Below, piece after piece: positions 1 to 7,116 of a stretch of 9,836 bases of DNA. The number at the start of each line of letters is the position of its first letter. Within the stretch, counting starts at the first letter, position 1. The position numbers and the translations under genes were made by a program. The DNA comes from AC-32 sp046726435 (lineage in GTDB: Bacteria > Actinomycetota > Thermoleophilia > Gaiellales > Gaiellaceae), in contig JBKPAM010000170.1 in assembly GCA_046726435.1 (NCBI GenBank), positions 1-9,836 on the forward strand, written 5' to 3'. The notes under the pieces were generated by a model, which saw only the letters and a program-made list of their open reading frames with translations, ran no database searches and had not been told where the DNA came from.

Positions 1-3
1 CGT

Positions 4-19
4 GAGGCCTAGCGGCCTC
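4..19. other. Short inverted repeat just before the phosphotransferase start
   Basis: GAGGCC (4-9) and GGCCTC (14-19) are perfect 6-bp arms around a 4-base loop TAGC, ending 4 bases before the GTG start at 24. There is no T-run after it, so it is not a classical terminator. In-frame and alternative-frame stop triplets at 3-5 (TGA) and 10-12 (TAG) mean an upstream gene on the + strand could end here, but its body is outside the window. The only purine-rich Shine-Dalgarno-like bases nearby (GAGG, 4-7) lie within the stem and too far from the GTG. The function is unknown and it may be chance in such GC-rich DNA. Confidence 0.3.
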
Positions 20-23
20 CGCA

Positions 24-1031
24 GTGAACGTCGTCGTCGAGTTCCTGCACGCCAACCGCGAGCGTCTCGACCTCGATCGGCACGGGATCGGGGATCGCAT
101 CCCGACGGTCGTCCTGACCCCGAGGTTTCGTGCCTCGCGCCACGTCGTCGTCCTCGTGCTCTCCGAACGGGGCGATCCGGTCCTGGTCGTGAAGGTTCCG
201 CGCCTCGCCTTCGACACCTCGGGAATCGCCTCCGAGTTCACGATCCTCACCGCGCTCGAGCGCAACGGCGGACGCCCCGGCGTTCCTCGCCCGGTGGCAT
301 TCGAGGAGCACCACGGAGTGCCGCTGTTCGTCCAGACGGCGCTCCGGGGTCGGCTCCTCGCGCGGCCGCTCGCCCGCCGCCGACCCGTCGACTGGCTCGA
401 GTCGGCGGCGGCCTGGCTCGCGACCTTCCCGTCGACCGAGAGCAGCGGCGAGGATGCCTGGGACCGCCTGGTCGAGCGGCCGCTGCGGGCCTTCGCGGCC
501 ACGGTTGGCGAGGCTTGGGCGCTGGACCTCGTCGAGCGAACCCTCGACGTCGTCAGCCCACTCCGGGCGGCGACGGTCCTCCCGCTCGTGCTCGAGCACG
601 GCGACTTCGGGCATCCGAACGTTCTCGTCTTCCCTGACGGCGGGCTCGGCGCGATCGACTGGGAGCTCGGCGAGGAGCACGGCCTTCCGGCGCACGATCT
701 CGCCTTCTTCCTCATGTACCTGGCGATCGCGGGCCTGCGACCGGAGACGGCTGCAGGACGCCGAGCCGCTTTCGACCGCGCCTTCGTCGCTCCCGATGGA
801 TGGGGCCTCCCCGCCCTGCGCTCCTACTGCGAACGTGTCGGGGTCGACGCCGTTCTGCTCCCGCCGCTCATCGTGGCCTGCTTCGCCCGCTACGCGGCGC
901 GCCTCGTCAGCCGTCTCGCGGGCGGGCAGGAGGCGCATTCCGAACTGGTCCGCTGGCTTCGCGACGACCGTGCCTGTGACCTCTGGCGTCACGCCCTCGA
1001 CCGCATGGCGGGAGAGAGCACTTGGCTCTAG
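24..1031 (+). CDS. APH/choline-kinase-fold phosphotransferase (small-molecule kinase)
   Basis: The 335-residue soluble protein has the APH (aminoglycoside phosphotransferase / choline kinase) fold, in which ATP phosphorylates a hydroxyl of a small molecule. Visible landmarks: the N-lobe lysine in VVKVPR (K57) and a candidate paired glutamate (E71). The catalytic loop is EHGDFGHPN (191-199), with H192, D194 and N199 matching the HxDxxxxN pattern. The metal-binding IDWE is at 211-214 and a conserved-looking D lies at 225. Length fits the family. The GTG at 24 is chosen because an in-frame stop sits at 3-5 and no better start follows before the conserved region; no good Shine-Dalgarno site is seen. 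It overlaps the next gene by 10 nt, so the two are probably co-translated. The substrate cannot be told from sequence. Such kinases are often mis-annotated as drug resistance; sugar, choline, fructosamine or nucleoside phosphorylation are equally possible. Confidence 0.85.
   Translation: MNVVVEFLHANRERLDLDRHGIGDRIPTVVLTPRFRASRHVVVLVLSERGDPVLVVKVPRLAFDTSGIASEFTILTALERNGGRPGVPRPVAFEEHHGVPLFVQTALRGRLLARPLARRRPVDWLESAAAWLATFPSTESSGEDAWDRLVERPLRAFAATVGEAWALDLVERTLDVVSPLRAATVLPLVLEHGDFGHPNVLVFPDGGLGAIDWELGEEHGLPAHDLAFFLMYLAIAGLRPETAAGRRAAFDRAFVAPDGWGLPALRSYCERVGVDAVLLPPLIVACFARYAARLVSRLAGGQEAHSELVRWLRDDRACDLWRHALDRMAGESTWL
1010..1014 (+). promoter_or_regulatory. Ribosome-binding site that decides the PAP2 gene start
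   Basis: GGGAG at 1010-1014 lies inside the end of the phosphotransferase gene, 7 bases before TTG at 1022. The in-frame ATG at 1046 has no purine-rich stretch at a suitable distance. This supports the TTG start and a 10-nt gene overlap. Confidence 0.6.
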
Positions 1032-1684
1032 TTGACTTGCGCGCGATGCCGGGATCGACCGGACGAAGGCTGCGAACGCAACGGTGGGCACGACCGCTCG
1101 TGCTCGTCCTGCTGTTTCTCGGCCTGCTCGTTCCGATCGTGCTCCTCGGCCAGGCAGCCCGTCACGACGACCTCTTCCACTGGGACGCCGAGACCTGGCT
1201 CTTCTTTCACCGCCACGAAGAGGCCGGGCATGGCACTGCGTACGATCGGGCCGCGCACTTCATCGTCTACCGCGGCGGAAGCCTCGCCACGTTACTCCTC
1301 GGGCTCGTGATCCTCGCGGTCTTGCTGGCGCTCAGGCGCACGCGCGAATCCCTCTTCCTCGTCACGACGGGCATCCTGGTCCTGGCCGTCACGCCGCTGC
1401 TCAAGGAGCACTTCGAGCGCACGGACCTCGACTACTCGTTTCCGAGCGGTCACGCGGCGAGGTCGGGGGCGCTCGCGGCGGCCGCGATCGTGATCGCGTG
1501 GCCGACGCGCCTTCGCTGGCCGACGCTCGTGCTCGGGATCCTCTACGCGGCAGCAGTCGGCGTGGCGCTCGTCTACGAGGACTGGCACCTTCCTTCCGAC
1601 GTCCTCGGCGGATGGTGTCTTGGCATCGCGTGCGCAGAAGCGGCGTGGCTCGTGACGCTCGCCCGGCAGCGACGCCGCGACTGA
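1022..1684 (+). CDS. PAP2-superfamily membrane protein with degenerate catalytic motifs
   Basis: The 220-residue membrane protein of the PAP2 (type 2 phosphatidic acid phosphatase) superfamily would sit in the cytoplasmic membrane. About five or six hydrophobic segments are visible, near residues 25-44, 87-104, 111-126, 146-160, 166-184 and 194-212. Motif 2, PSGH, is intact at 141-144, and the histidine/aspartate half of motif 3 is present as HLPSD (H189, D193). The other key positions differ. Motif 1 normally reads K-x6-R-P; here K128 is followed by EHFERTDL, keeping R133 but having D and L where R and P belong. The SR pair that starts motif 3 is AL (182-183). The family hydrolyses lipid phosphates or undecaprenyl pyrophosphate, or transfers phosphate groups; the lost arginines normally hold the phosphate, so activity is uncertain. 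The TTG start is supported by the upstream GGGAG; ATG at 1046 would give 212 residues. It is probably co-transcribed with the kinase gene. Confidence 0.85.
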   Translation: MALVDLRAMPGSTGRRLRTQRWARPLVLVLLFLGLLVPIVLLGQAARHDDLFHWDAETWLFFHRHEEAGHGTAYDRAAHFIVYRGGSLATLLLGLVILAVLLALRRTRESLFLVTTGILVLAVTPLLKEHFERTDLDYSFPSGHAARSGALAAAAIVIAWPTRLRWPTLVLGILYAAAVGVALVYEDWHLPSDVLGGWCLGIACAEAAWLVTLARQRRRD

Positions 1685-1686
1685 GG

Positions 1687-3024
1687 TCACCCCACCAGCT
1701 CGGCGGCGGCCTCGTCGAAGACCTTCGTGTGGAGGTCGACGTCGGCCTCGGTCGTCGCCGGGGACATCAACGCCATGTTGTGGAACGGCGTGAGCAGGAT
1801 GCCGCGATTCAGGGCGTAGAGATGCATCAGGCGGTCGAGCTGCTGGTCGCCGCCGGCGGCGGCCTCGCTCCCGTCGCGCGGGCGCTCGGGCCGGAAGAGG
1901 TACTCGACCCGGCAGCCGAGCCGCGTCACGTGCCAGGGCAGCTGGTGCCGGGCGATCGCCTCGGCCACCCCGGCCTCGAAGCGCTCGCCGAGGGCGATCA
2001 TGCGCTCGAATGCCTCGTCCGTCAGCACCTCGGCGAGCGTGGCCCGCGTCGCCGCCAGTGAGAGCACGTTGGCCGCGACGGTGCCGCCGATGCCGCCGAT
2101 GTCGGCGCGGTCGTCGGCCGGAAGGATTGCCTCGAGCCGGTCCGCGACCTCGGCCGAGAAGCCGTACGCGGCCGCTGGAATCCCGGCGGCGATCGGCTTC
2201 CCAATGGTGAGCAGGTCCGGAACGAGCCCGTAGGCGGCCGTGTAGCCGCCCGGGCCGGAGCAGATCGTGTGGGTCTCGTCGATGATCAGCAGCGTCCCGC
2301 TCGCGCGCGTCGCCTCGCGCAGCGCGTCGTGAAAGCCCGGCTCCGGGAGGACGATGCCGATGTTGGTCAGGGCGGGCTCGGTCAGGACGCAGGCGACGTC
2401 GCCGTGCGCGAGCTCGCGCGCCAGCGCCTCGGCGTCGTTCCACTCGACCACCCGCGTCGTTTCGGCGAGCGCGACCGGAGGCCCGACGTTGCCCGCCCGC
2501 TCGACCACCGAGCCCCGGTCGAGGGTGGCGACGGTCTCGTCGACCGAGCCGTGGTAGCACCAGTTGAAGACCAGGATCTTCGGCCGGCCGGTCAGCGCAC
2601 GCGCGAGGCGGACGGCGAAGCGGTTCGAGTCGGTCGCCGTGAGCGCGAACTGCCAGCGCGGCAGGCCGAAGCGGCGCGTCAGCTCGGCGCCGACCCAGAG
2701 CGCGTCCTCGCTCGGGAGCATCAGCGTGATCCCCCGCGCGGCCTGGTCGGCGATCGCCCGCACCGTCGGCTGCGGCGAGTGGCCCGTCATCGACGCCGTG
2801 TCGCCGAGGCAGAAGTCGACGTACTCGTGGCCGTCGACGTCCCGGAAGCGCGCTCCTTGCGCTTCGGCGGCGAAGACCGGGAAGGCACCCGGCCAGCGCA
2901 CCATCCACGGCATCGGGACGCCGGAGAGGAGCGACTCGCGGGCCCTGCCGGCGAGCTCTCGCGAGCGCGGGTGCTCGCGCTCGAAGCACTCCAGCTCGCG
3001 CGCGAGGAGCGCCTCGGTGGTCAC
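1687..3024 (-). CDS. Class III PLP-dependent aminotransferase, GSA-aminomutase-like
   Basis: The 445-residue cytosolic enzyme belongs to fold-type I, class III aminotransferases and is closest in style to glutamate-1-semialdehyde 2,1-aminomutase. Landmarks: the N-terminal substrate-site loop DFCLGDTASMTGHSPQPT (70-87); CYHG (156-159), with the tyrosine that stacks on the cofactor; DETHT (249-253), with D249 as the expected partner of the PLP ring nitrogen; and LTIGKPIAAGIP (272-283), with K276 as the Schiff-base lysine. A GGTVAANVLSLAA segment (313-325) stands where the family has its phosphate-contacting GT loop. It is not a standard HemL: the usual SGTEA stretch reads TATDSNRFA (129-137), and no heme genes are nearby. 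It starts with GTG inside the TGA stop of the MFS gene (GTGA), so translation is coupled. The substrate is unknown; an amino acid or amine transaminase is most likely. Its stop lies 2 bp from the stop of the convergent PAP2 gene. Confidence 0.9.
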   Translation of the reverse strand: MTTEALLARELECFEREHPRSRELAGRARESLLSGVPMPWMVRWPGAFPVFAAEAQGARFRDVDGHEYVDFCLGDTASMTGHSPQPTVRAIADQAARGITLMLPSEDALWVGAELTRRFGLPRWQFALTATDSNRFAVRLARALTGRPKILVFNWCYHGSVDETVATLDRGSVVERAGNVGPPVALAETTRVVEWNDAEALARELAHGDVACVLTEPALTNIGIVLPEPGFHDALREATRASGTLLIIDETHTICSGPGGYTAAYGLVPDLLTIGKPIAAGIPAAAYGFSAEVADRLEAILPADDRADIGGIGGTVAANVLSLAATRATLAEVLTDEAFERMIALGERFEAGVAEAIARHQLPWHVTRLGCRVEYLFRPERPRDGSEAAAGGDQQLDRLMHLYALNRGILLTPFHNMALMSPATTEADVDLHTKVFDEAAAELVG

Positions 3025-4199
3025 CGGCTCACCGCGGCGAGGGCAACGACGCTCACGGCGGCCCAGCCTGCCAGGTAGAGGAACGCCGCGCGCGGAGAGA
3101 CGAGCGTCCACAGCGCGCCTGCGACGGCAGAGGCGGCGAGATTCGCGAAGCTCTGGATCGTCGCCAGGGCGCCGAACGCGGACCCGAGCAGCCTCGGCGG
3201 CGCAAGCAGCGCGACGGCCGCGCCCTGGGCGGTCTCGACGGCGCCCTTGCCGGTCCCGGCGAGCGCGAACAGGGCCGCGAGCAGCGCGATGCTCGCACCG
3301 GCGAGGGCGAAGCCGGCGTACGCCGCGAGGACGGCGAAGGCGCCGGTCACCAGCACGGCCGTCGCGCCGCGGCGGTCGGTCGCGTGGCCCGCGGGGACGC
3401 TCGTCAGCATCGCCGCCGCGTTGTAGACAGCGTAGAGCACGACCCCGAGTCGAACCGCCGAGTCGTGGCCGTGAGCGGGCGCGAGCAGGTCGGTGGCGCG
3501 CAGGATCAGCAACGTGGCTGCTGCGTTGGCCAGCTCGAAGGCCGTCACCGCGCCGAGGAGCCGCCCGAGCCGGCCGTGCAGCACCGGCCGGATCCGGATC
3601 CGCAGCGGCGGACGCTCGTGTCGCTCGAGCCGCCCGGCGGAGCGGACGGCGACGAAGATCGCCACTGCCGCCAGCAGCCCCGGAATGACCGACAGCAGGA
3701 TCGCGTCGCGCACGCCCACGGACGAGATCAGGGCGAGCGCGAGCAGCGGCCCGGCGATCGCGCCGGCGTTGTCCATCGCCCGCTCGAAGCCGTACGCGCG
3801 CCCGTACGCGTCGGGCTCGACCACGTCCGTGAGCAGTGCGTTGCGCGACGGCGTGCGCAGGCCGCGGGAGAGCCAGGCACCGGCCCGCAGGACGCCCACC
3901 TGCCAGGCTGCAGTTGCGGCTCCGATCAGCGCGCTCAGGACCGCCGTTGCGGTGTAGCCGCCCATCGCGGTCGCCCGGCGCCGGGCCGGGTCGTCCGCGA
4001 GCGCGCCTCCGGCCAGCTGCGCCGCTCCCGCGATTCCGTCCGCGATGCCCTCGATCGTCCCGAGCGCAGCCGCCGGTGCCCCGAGCGTGGTCGTCAGGAA
4101 CGTCGGCAGGAGCGCCGTCGGGACCTCGTGGCTGACGTCCGAGAAGAAGCTCGCGATCCCGATCCCCGCGACCCCGCGGTTCAGCCAGCGAGGATGCAC
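3021..4199 (-). CDS. Major facilitator superfamily (MFS) transporter
   Basis: The protein has 392 residues and about 11-12 hydrophobic segments spread along its length, with a central charged loop near 188-210 separating two halves, as in MFS carriers. The start of helix 1 carries SFFSDVSHEVPTALLP (17-32). The loop between helices 2 and 3 has ALADDPARRR (66-75), a weak version of the MFS signature loop, and RGLRTPSRNALL (112-123) marks helix 4 to loop 4-5. A second-half repeat of the signature loop is seen at GHATDRRGA (271-279). The GTG at 4199 is preferred: it gives an N-terminus that leads straight into helix 1 and has GGAG four bases upstream, overlapping the ATPase gene by 19 nt. A start at 4259 would add an arginine-rich stretch that only reads through the ATPase gene. 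The substrate is unknown. As a single-gene secondary carrier placed between an importer and an aminotransferase, it is a candidate exporter or an accessory uptake carrier. Confidence 0.88.
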   Translation of the reverse strand: MHPRWLNRGVAGIGIASFFSDVSHEVPTALLPTFLTTTLGAPAAALGTIEGIADGIAGAAQLAGGALADDPARRRATAMGGYTATAVLSALIGAATAAWQVGVLRAGAWLSRGLRTPSRNALLTDVVEPDAYGRAYGFERAMDNAGAIAGPLLALALISSVGVRDAILLSVIPGLLAAVAIFVAVRSAGRLERHERPPLRIRIRPVLHGRLGRLLGAVTAFELANAAATLLILRATDLLAPAHGHDSAVRLGVVLYAVYNAAAMLTSVPAGHATDRRGATAVLVTGAFAVLAAYAGFALAGASIALLAALFALAGTGKGAVETAQGAAVALLAPPRLLGSAFGALATIQSFANLAASAVAGALWTLVSPRAAFLYLAGWAAVSVVALAAVSR

Positions 4200-5179
4200 G
4201 CGGCTCCGTGCCCTGCTCCGGAGCCGGCCGGCTCGAGGGCGGGATCGATGTCGCGGCACGTGGCGATCGCCACCGGGCAGCGCGGGTGGAAGCGGCAGCC
4301 CCGTGGGATCCGCACGGCATCCGGTGCCTCGCCGGTGAGGATCTGCGCCCGGAAGCGCTCGCGCGGATCGCGTCGCGGAACGACCGAGAGCAGCGCCTTC
4401 GTGTACGGATGCTGCGGATCGCCGACCACGTCCGCGGCCGGCCCTTCCTCCACGATCCGGCCGAGGTACATGACCGCGATCCGGTCGGCGAAGCGCGCCG
4501 CCGTGGACAGGTCGTGCGTGATCATCAGGACGCCGAGGCCGCCCTCTCGCAGCCGGTCGAGCAGGGACAGCACCCCGGCCCGCACGGACACGTCCAGCAT
4601 CGAGACCGGCTCGTCGGCGACGAGCAGCTCGGGCCCGAGCACGATGCTCGCCGCGATCGCGATCCGCTGGCGCTGGCCACCCGAGAGCTCGTGCGGGTAG
4701 CGGTCGAGGAACAACTCCGGCGGCGTCAGCTCGACCCGCAAGAGGGCGTCGCGGACGAGCTCGGCACGCTCGCGCTTCGAGCCGCCCGCGCGGTGGATCA
4801 AAAGCGGCTCCTCGATCGTCCCGCGCACCGTGAGCCGGGGGTCGAGGGACTCGTACGGATCCTGGTAGATGATCTGCATCCGCCGCCGCAGCGGCCGCAG
4901 CTCGCGGTTCGTCAGCGAGGTGATGTCGCGGCCGTCGAAGGCGATTCGCCCGCCGGCCGGATCGACCAGCCGCAGCACTGCCTGGGCGGTCGTGGTCTTC
5001 CCGCAGCCCGACTCGCCGACGAGTGCGAGCAGCTCGCCGCGCCCGAGGCTGAAGGAGACGCCGTCGACCGCCCGCACCAGCTGCCGCGGCCGGCGCGCGA
5101 CCGTTCCGACGACCCCGCGCGCCACCGGGTAGTGGACGACGAGATCCTCGACCTCGAGCAGCCGCCCGTTTGCATTCAT
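4181..5179 (-). CDS. Peptide-type ABC importer ATPase, DppF/OppF-like
   Basis: The 332-residue cytoplasmic ATPase would form one half of the nucleotide-binding pair of the ABC importer encoded upstream. Motifs: Walker A GESGCGKTT (55-63), Q-loop IIYQDP (103-108), signature LSGGQRQR (165-172), Walker B LLVADE (185-190) and switch histidine H222 in THD. The stretch at 103-116, IIYQDPYESLDPRL, is typical of the F-type partner. The C-terminal oligopeptide-transporter tail contains four cysteines, C295-x5-C301-x6-C308-x19-C328, a pattern reported to hold an iron-sulfur cluster in some Opp/Dpp ATPases. The D-loop reads SMLD rather than the more usual SALD. Its ATG overlaps the stop of the preceding ATPase gene as ATGA, with a strong GGAGG seven bases upstream. 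All catalytic residues are present, so it should be active. The specific substrate cannot be assigned. Confidence 0.95.
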   Translation of the reverse strand: MNANGRLLEVEDLVVHYPVARGVVGTVARRPRQLVRAVDGVSFSLGRGELLALVGESGCGKTTTAQAVLRLVDPAGGRIAFDGRDITSLTNRELRPLRRRMQIIYQDPYESLDPRLTVRGTIEEPLLIHRAGGSKRERAELVRDALLRVELTPPELFLDRYPHELSGGQRQRIAIAASIVLGPELLVADEPVSMLDVSVRAGVLSLLDRLREGGLGVLMITHDLSTAARFADRIAVMYLGRIVEEGPAADVVGDPQHPYTKALLSVVPRRDPRERFRAQILTGEAPDAVRIPRGCRFHPRCPVAIATCRDIDPALEPAGSGAGHGAACILAG

Positions 5180-6150
5180 CGAGGCGCCTCCGCCGGGACG
5201 TCGTTCAGGTGGCAGGCGGCGGCGCGCTCACCGCCCAGCGCCCGCAACACCGGCGGCTCGGTGATGCAGCGCGAGAAGGCGCGGTCGCAGCGCGGATGGA
5301 ACGGGCAGCCCTGCAGCGGCCGGTCGAGGCGCGGCGGAGCACCCGGGATCGACACCGGAGCGCCGTTGCCCTGCAGGTCCGGCGTCGCCGCGAACAGCAG
5401 CCGTGTGTAGGGATGGCGTGGCTCGTGGAAGAGCGCGTCGACCGGCCCCCGCTCGACGATCTCGCCCGCGTACATCACCGCCGCGCGGTCGCAGAGCTGT
5501 GCGACGACCGGCAGGTCGTGCGTGACGAGCATCAGCGCGAGACCGAAGTCGCGGCAGAGCGCGTCGAGCAGCTCGAGAATCTGCGCCTGCACCATCACGT
5601 CGAGCGCAGTCGTCGGCTCGTCCGCCACCAGCACGCTCGGGTCGCAGGCGAGGGCCATCGCGATCGCGGCGCGCTGGCGCATCCCGCCGGAGAACTCGTG
5701 CGGAAAGCGCTCGCCGCGGTCGCGTGGGATGCCGACCGACTCGAGCAGCTCCCCCGCCCGCGTCCGCGCCGCCTTCCCCGACGCGCGCTCGTGCACCTCG
5801 AGCGCCTCGACGATCTGCGCCGAAACGGACTGCACCGGGTTGAGGGCGTTCATCGCGCCCTGGAAGACGATCGCGAGGTCGGTCCAGCGATGCGGGCGGA
5901 TCGTGTCCTCCCCGCCGGCCAGGATGTCGCGGCCGTTCAGGAGCACGCGGCCGGAGACGGAGGCGCTGGGCGGGAGCAGCCCGAGCATCCCGAGCACCGT
6001 CGTCGTCTTGCCGCAGCCCGACTCGCCAACGAGGCCGAGGCGCTGGCCCGAATCGAGCGAGACGCTCACTCCCTGAACCGCGTGCAGCTCGCGGCCGTCG
6101 CCCAGGTCGAACCAGACGTGCAGGTCCTCGAGCTCGAGCAGCGCGCTCAT
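5176..6150 (-). CDS. Peptide-type ABC importer ATPase, DppD/OppD-like
   Basis: The 324-residue cytoplasmic ATPase is the D-type partner of the pair. Motifs: Walker A GESGCGKTT (42-50), Q-loop VFQGAMNALNP (95-105), signature FSGGMRQR (153-160), Walker B VLVADEP (173-179), D-loop TALD (181-184) and H211 in THD. The Q-loop run FQGAMNALNPV marks a recognisable branch of DppD-like proteins, and FSGG with MRQR is the usual D-type form, in contrast to LSGGQRQR in its partner. The C-terminal tail has four cysteines, C282-x5-C288-x6-C295-x17-C313, in nearly the same spacing as the downstream ATPase, so a metal or Fe-S site in both subunits is plausible. ATG overlaps the stop of the DppC gene as ATGA; a weak GGAG lies 12 bases upstream, so coupling to the preceding gene probably drives translation. 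Confidence 0.95.
   Translation of the reverse strand: MSALLELEDLHVWFDLGDGRELHAVQGVSVSLDSGQRLGLVGESGCGKTTTVLGMLGLLPPSASVSGRVLLNGRDILAGGEDTIRPHRWTDLAIVFQGAMNALNPVQSVSAQIVEALEVHERASGKAARTRAGELLESVGIPRDRGERFPHEFSGGMRQRAAIAMALACDPSVLVADEPTTALDVMVQAQILELLDALCRDFGLALMLVTHDLPVVAQLCDRAAVMYAGEIVERGPVDALFHEPRHPYTRLLFAATPDLQGNGAPVSIPGAPPRLDRPLQGCPFHPRCDRAFSRCITEPPVLRALGGERAAACHLNDVPAEAPR
5187..5191 (-). promoter_or_regulatory. Ribosome-binding site of the DppF-like ATPase gene
   Basis: GGAGG on the minus strand, 7 bases before the ATG at 5179. It lies inside the end of the DppD-like gene and confirms the start within the ATGA overlap. Confidence 0.65.
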
Positions 6151-7103
6151 ACCGCGTCAGAGCTCCGGCCGACAAGCGGGCGCAAACGGAAGGTGCGCGC
6201 GGACAGGTGCGCGACGCGCAGGCGCGGGTTGAGCGCATCCTCGATCGCGCCGCCCACCAGGCTGCAGCTGAGGATGATCACGGCCACCAGCAGGCCCGGC
6301 GGGACGATCGCCCACCAGGCGCCGGTGGAGATCGCGGCGCGTTGGAACGCGTTCTCGATCATCTTCCCGAGCGAGATGCGGGTCGGGTCGCCCAGGCCGA
6401 GGAAGGCCAGCGCGGTCTCGTCGAAGATCGCCACCGCGATCGTCAGCACGGTGTTCGCGATCAGCAGGGGCGCGACCTGCGGCAAGACGTGGCGGAAGAC
6501 GATGCGCCAGTGGCCGGCGCCCAGGGCGCGGGCCCGCTTCACGTAGACCCGCTCGCGCACGCTCTTCACCTGCGCGCGAATCACGCGCGCCGTGCTCGTC
6601 CAGAGCAGGATCCCGATCACGATCACGATGTGGAACAGGCTCGGCCCCCAGATCGCGGCCACGACGATCATCAACGGCACGTCCGGGATGACGAGGAAGT
6701 AGTCGGTGATCCGCATCAGGACGGTGTCGGTCTTGCCGCCGAAGTAGCCGGCCGCCACGCCGATCGTGCCGCCGATCACCATCGAGACGAAGGTGGCTGC
6801 GAACCCGACGACGAGCGAGATCCGCGCGCCCCACATCAGCAGCGTGAGCACGTCGATGCCGCCGTCGTCGAGTCCGAGCGGGTGTCGCCAGGACGGGTGC
6901 CCGAACACGGGCCCGACCTGCTCGTGCTGGTCGTACGGAGCGAGCACCGGCGCGAGCAGGGCGCCGAGCACGATCACCAGGAGCATGACCGCGCCCAGGG
7001 CGGCCGAAGGGCGGCGGCGGATCGTCTGCCAGACAATCCCGCGCCGCGAGCGGATCGGCTCTGCCTCGATGACCGCGCCCGGTTCCCTGGCGAGGACGCT
7101 CAT
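6147..7103 (-). CDS. Peptide-type ABC importer permease, DppC-like
   Basis: The 318-residue inner-membrane permease belongs to the binding-protein-dependent transport family. The long N-terminal cytoplasmic stretch and first helix (about 33-55) are followed by HPLGLDDGGIDVLTLLMWGARISL (75-98 in two parts), a hallmark of DppC/OppC. There are about five further helices, near 96-118, 135-152, 157-172, 212-236 and 266-287. The coupling (EAA) loop is YVKRARALGAGHWRIVFRH (187-205), which docks on the ATPases. In the hallmark, the usual G-R-D reads G-I-D. The start at 7103 is chosen because GGAGGG sits six bases upstream. An in-frame ATG at 7178 exists, but the added 25 residues come from the repeat element in the spacer (for example PGTVPGTCP) and are unlike the family N-terminus. 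Confidence 0.93.
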   Translation of the reverse strand: MSVLAREPGAVIEAEPIRSRRGIVWQTIRRRPSAALGAVMLLVIVLGALLAPVLAPYDQHEQVGPVFGHPSWRHPLGLDDGGIDVLTLLMWGARISLVVGFAATFVSMVIGGTIGVAAGYFGGKTDTVLMRITDYFLVIPDVPLMIVVAAIWGPSLFHIVIVIGILLWTSTARVIRAQVKSVRERVYVKRARALGAGHWRIVFRHVLPQVAPLLIANTVLTIAVAIFDETALAFLGLGDPTRISLGKMIENAFQRAAISTGAWWAIVPPGLLVAVIILSCSLVGGAIEDALNPRLRVAHLSARTFRLRPLVGRSSDAV

Positions 7104-7109
7104 CGGCCG

Positions 7110-7115
7110 CCCTCC
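7110..7115 (-). promoter_or_regulatory. Ribosome-binding site of the DppC-like permease gene
   Basis: GGAGGG on the minus strand, 6 bases before the ATG at 7103. It identifies 7103 rather than 7178 as the start, and it lies one base away from the hairpin at 7117-7135. Confidence 0.75.
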
Positions 7116-7116
7116 G

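Noticed and set aside
24..1031. Aminoglycoside resistance gene.
   Set aside because: Only the general kinase fold is visible. No resistance-specific features or mobile context are seen, so a drug-resistance role is not supported.
9..1091. Minus-strand open frame of 360 codons opposite the phosphotransferase.
   Set aside because: Low-complexity charged translation with no recognisable domain. The + strand frame carries the intact HGDxxxxN and DWE motifs, so this is a GC-driven shadow.
3025..4320. Long open frame reading from 4320 into the aminotransferase, suggesting an 877-residue fusion protein.
   Set aside because: The upstream half is arginine/glycine/alanine-rich nonsense in another frame of the MFS and ATPase genes. 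The real aminotransferase begins at the GTG at 3024, which forms a GTGA overlap with the MFS stop.
5170..6546. Plus-strand open frame of 458 codons opposite the DppD and DppC genes; similar long frames at 2269-3078, 3384-4700 and 6207-7283.
   Set aside because: All are arginine-, histidine- and glutamate-rich antisense shadows of well-supported genes, which is common at this GC content.
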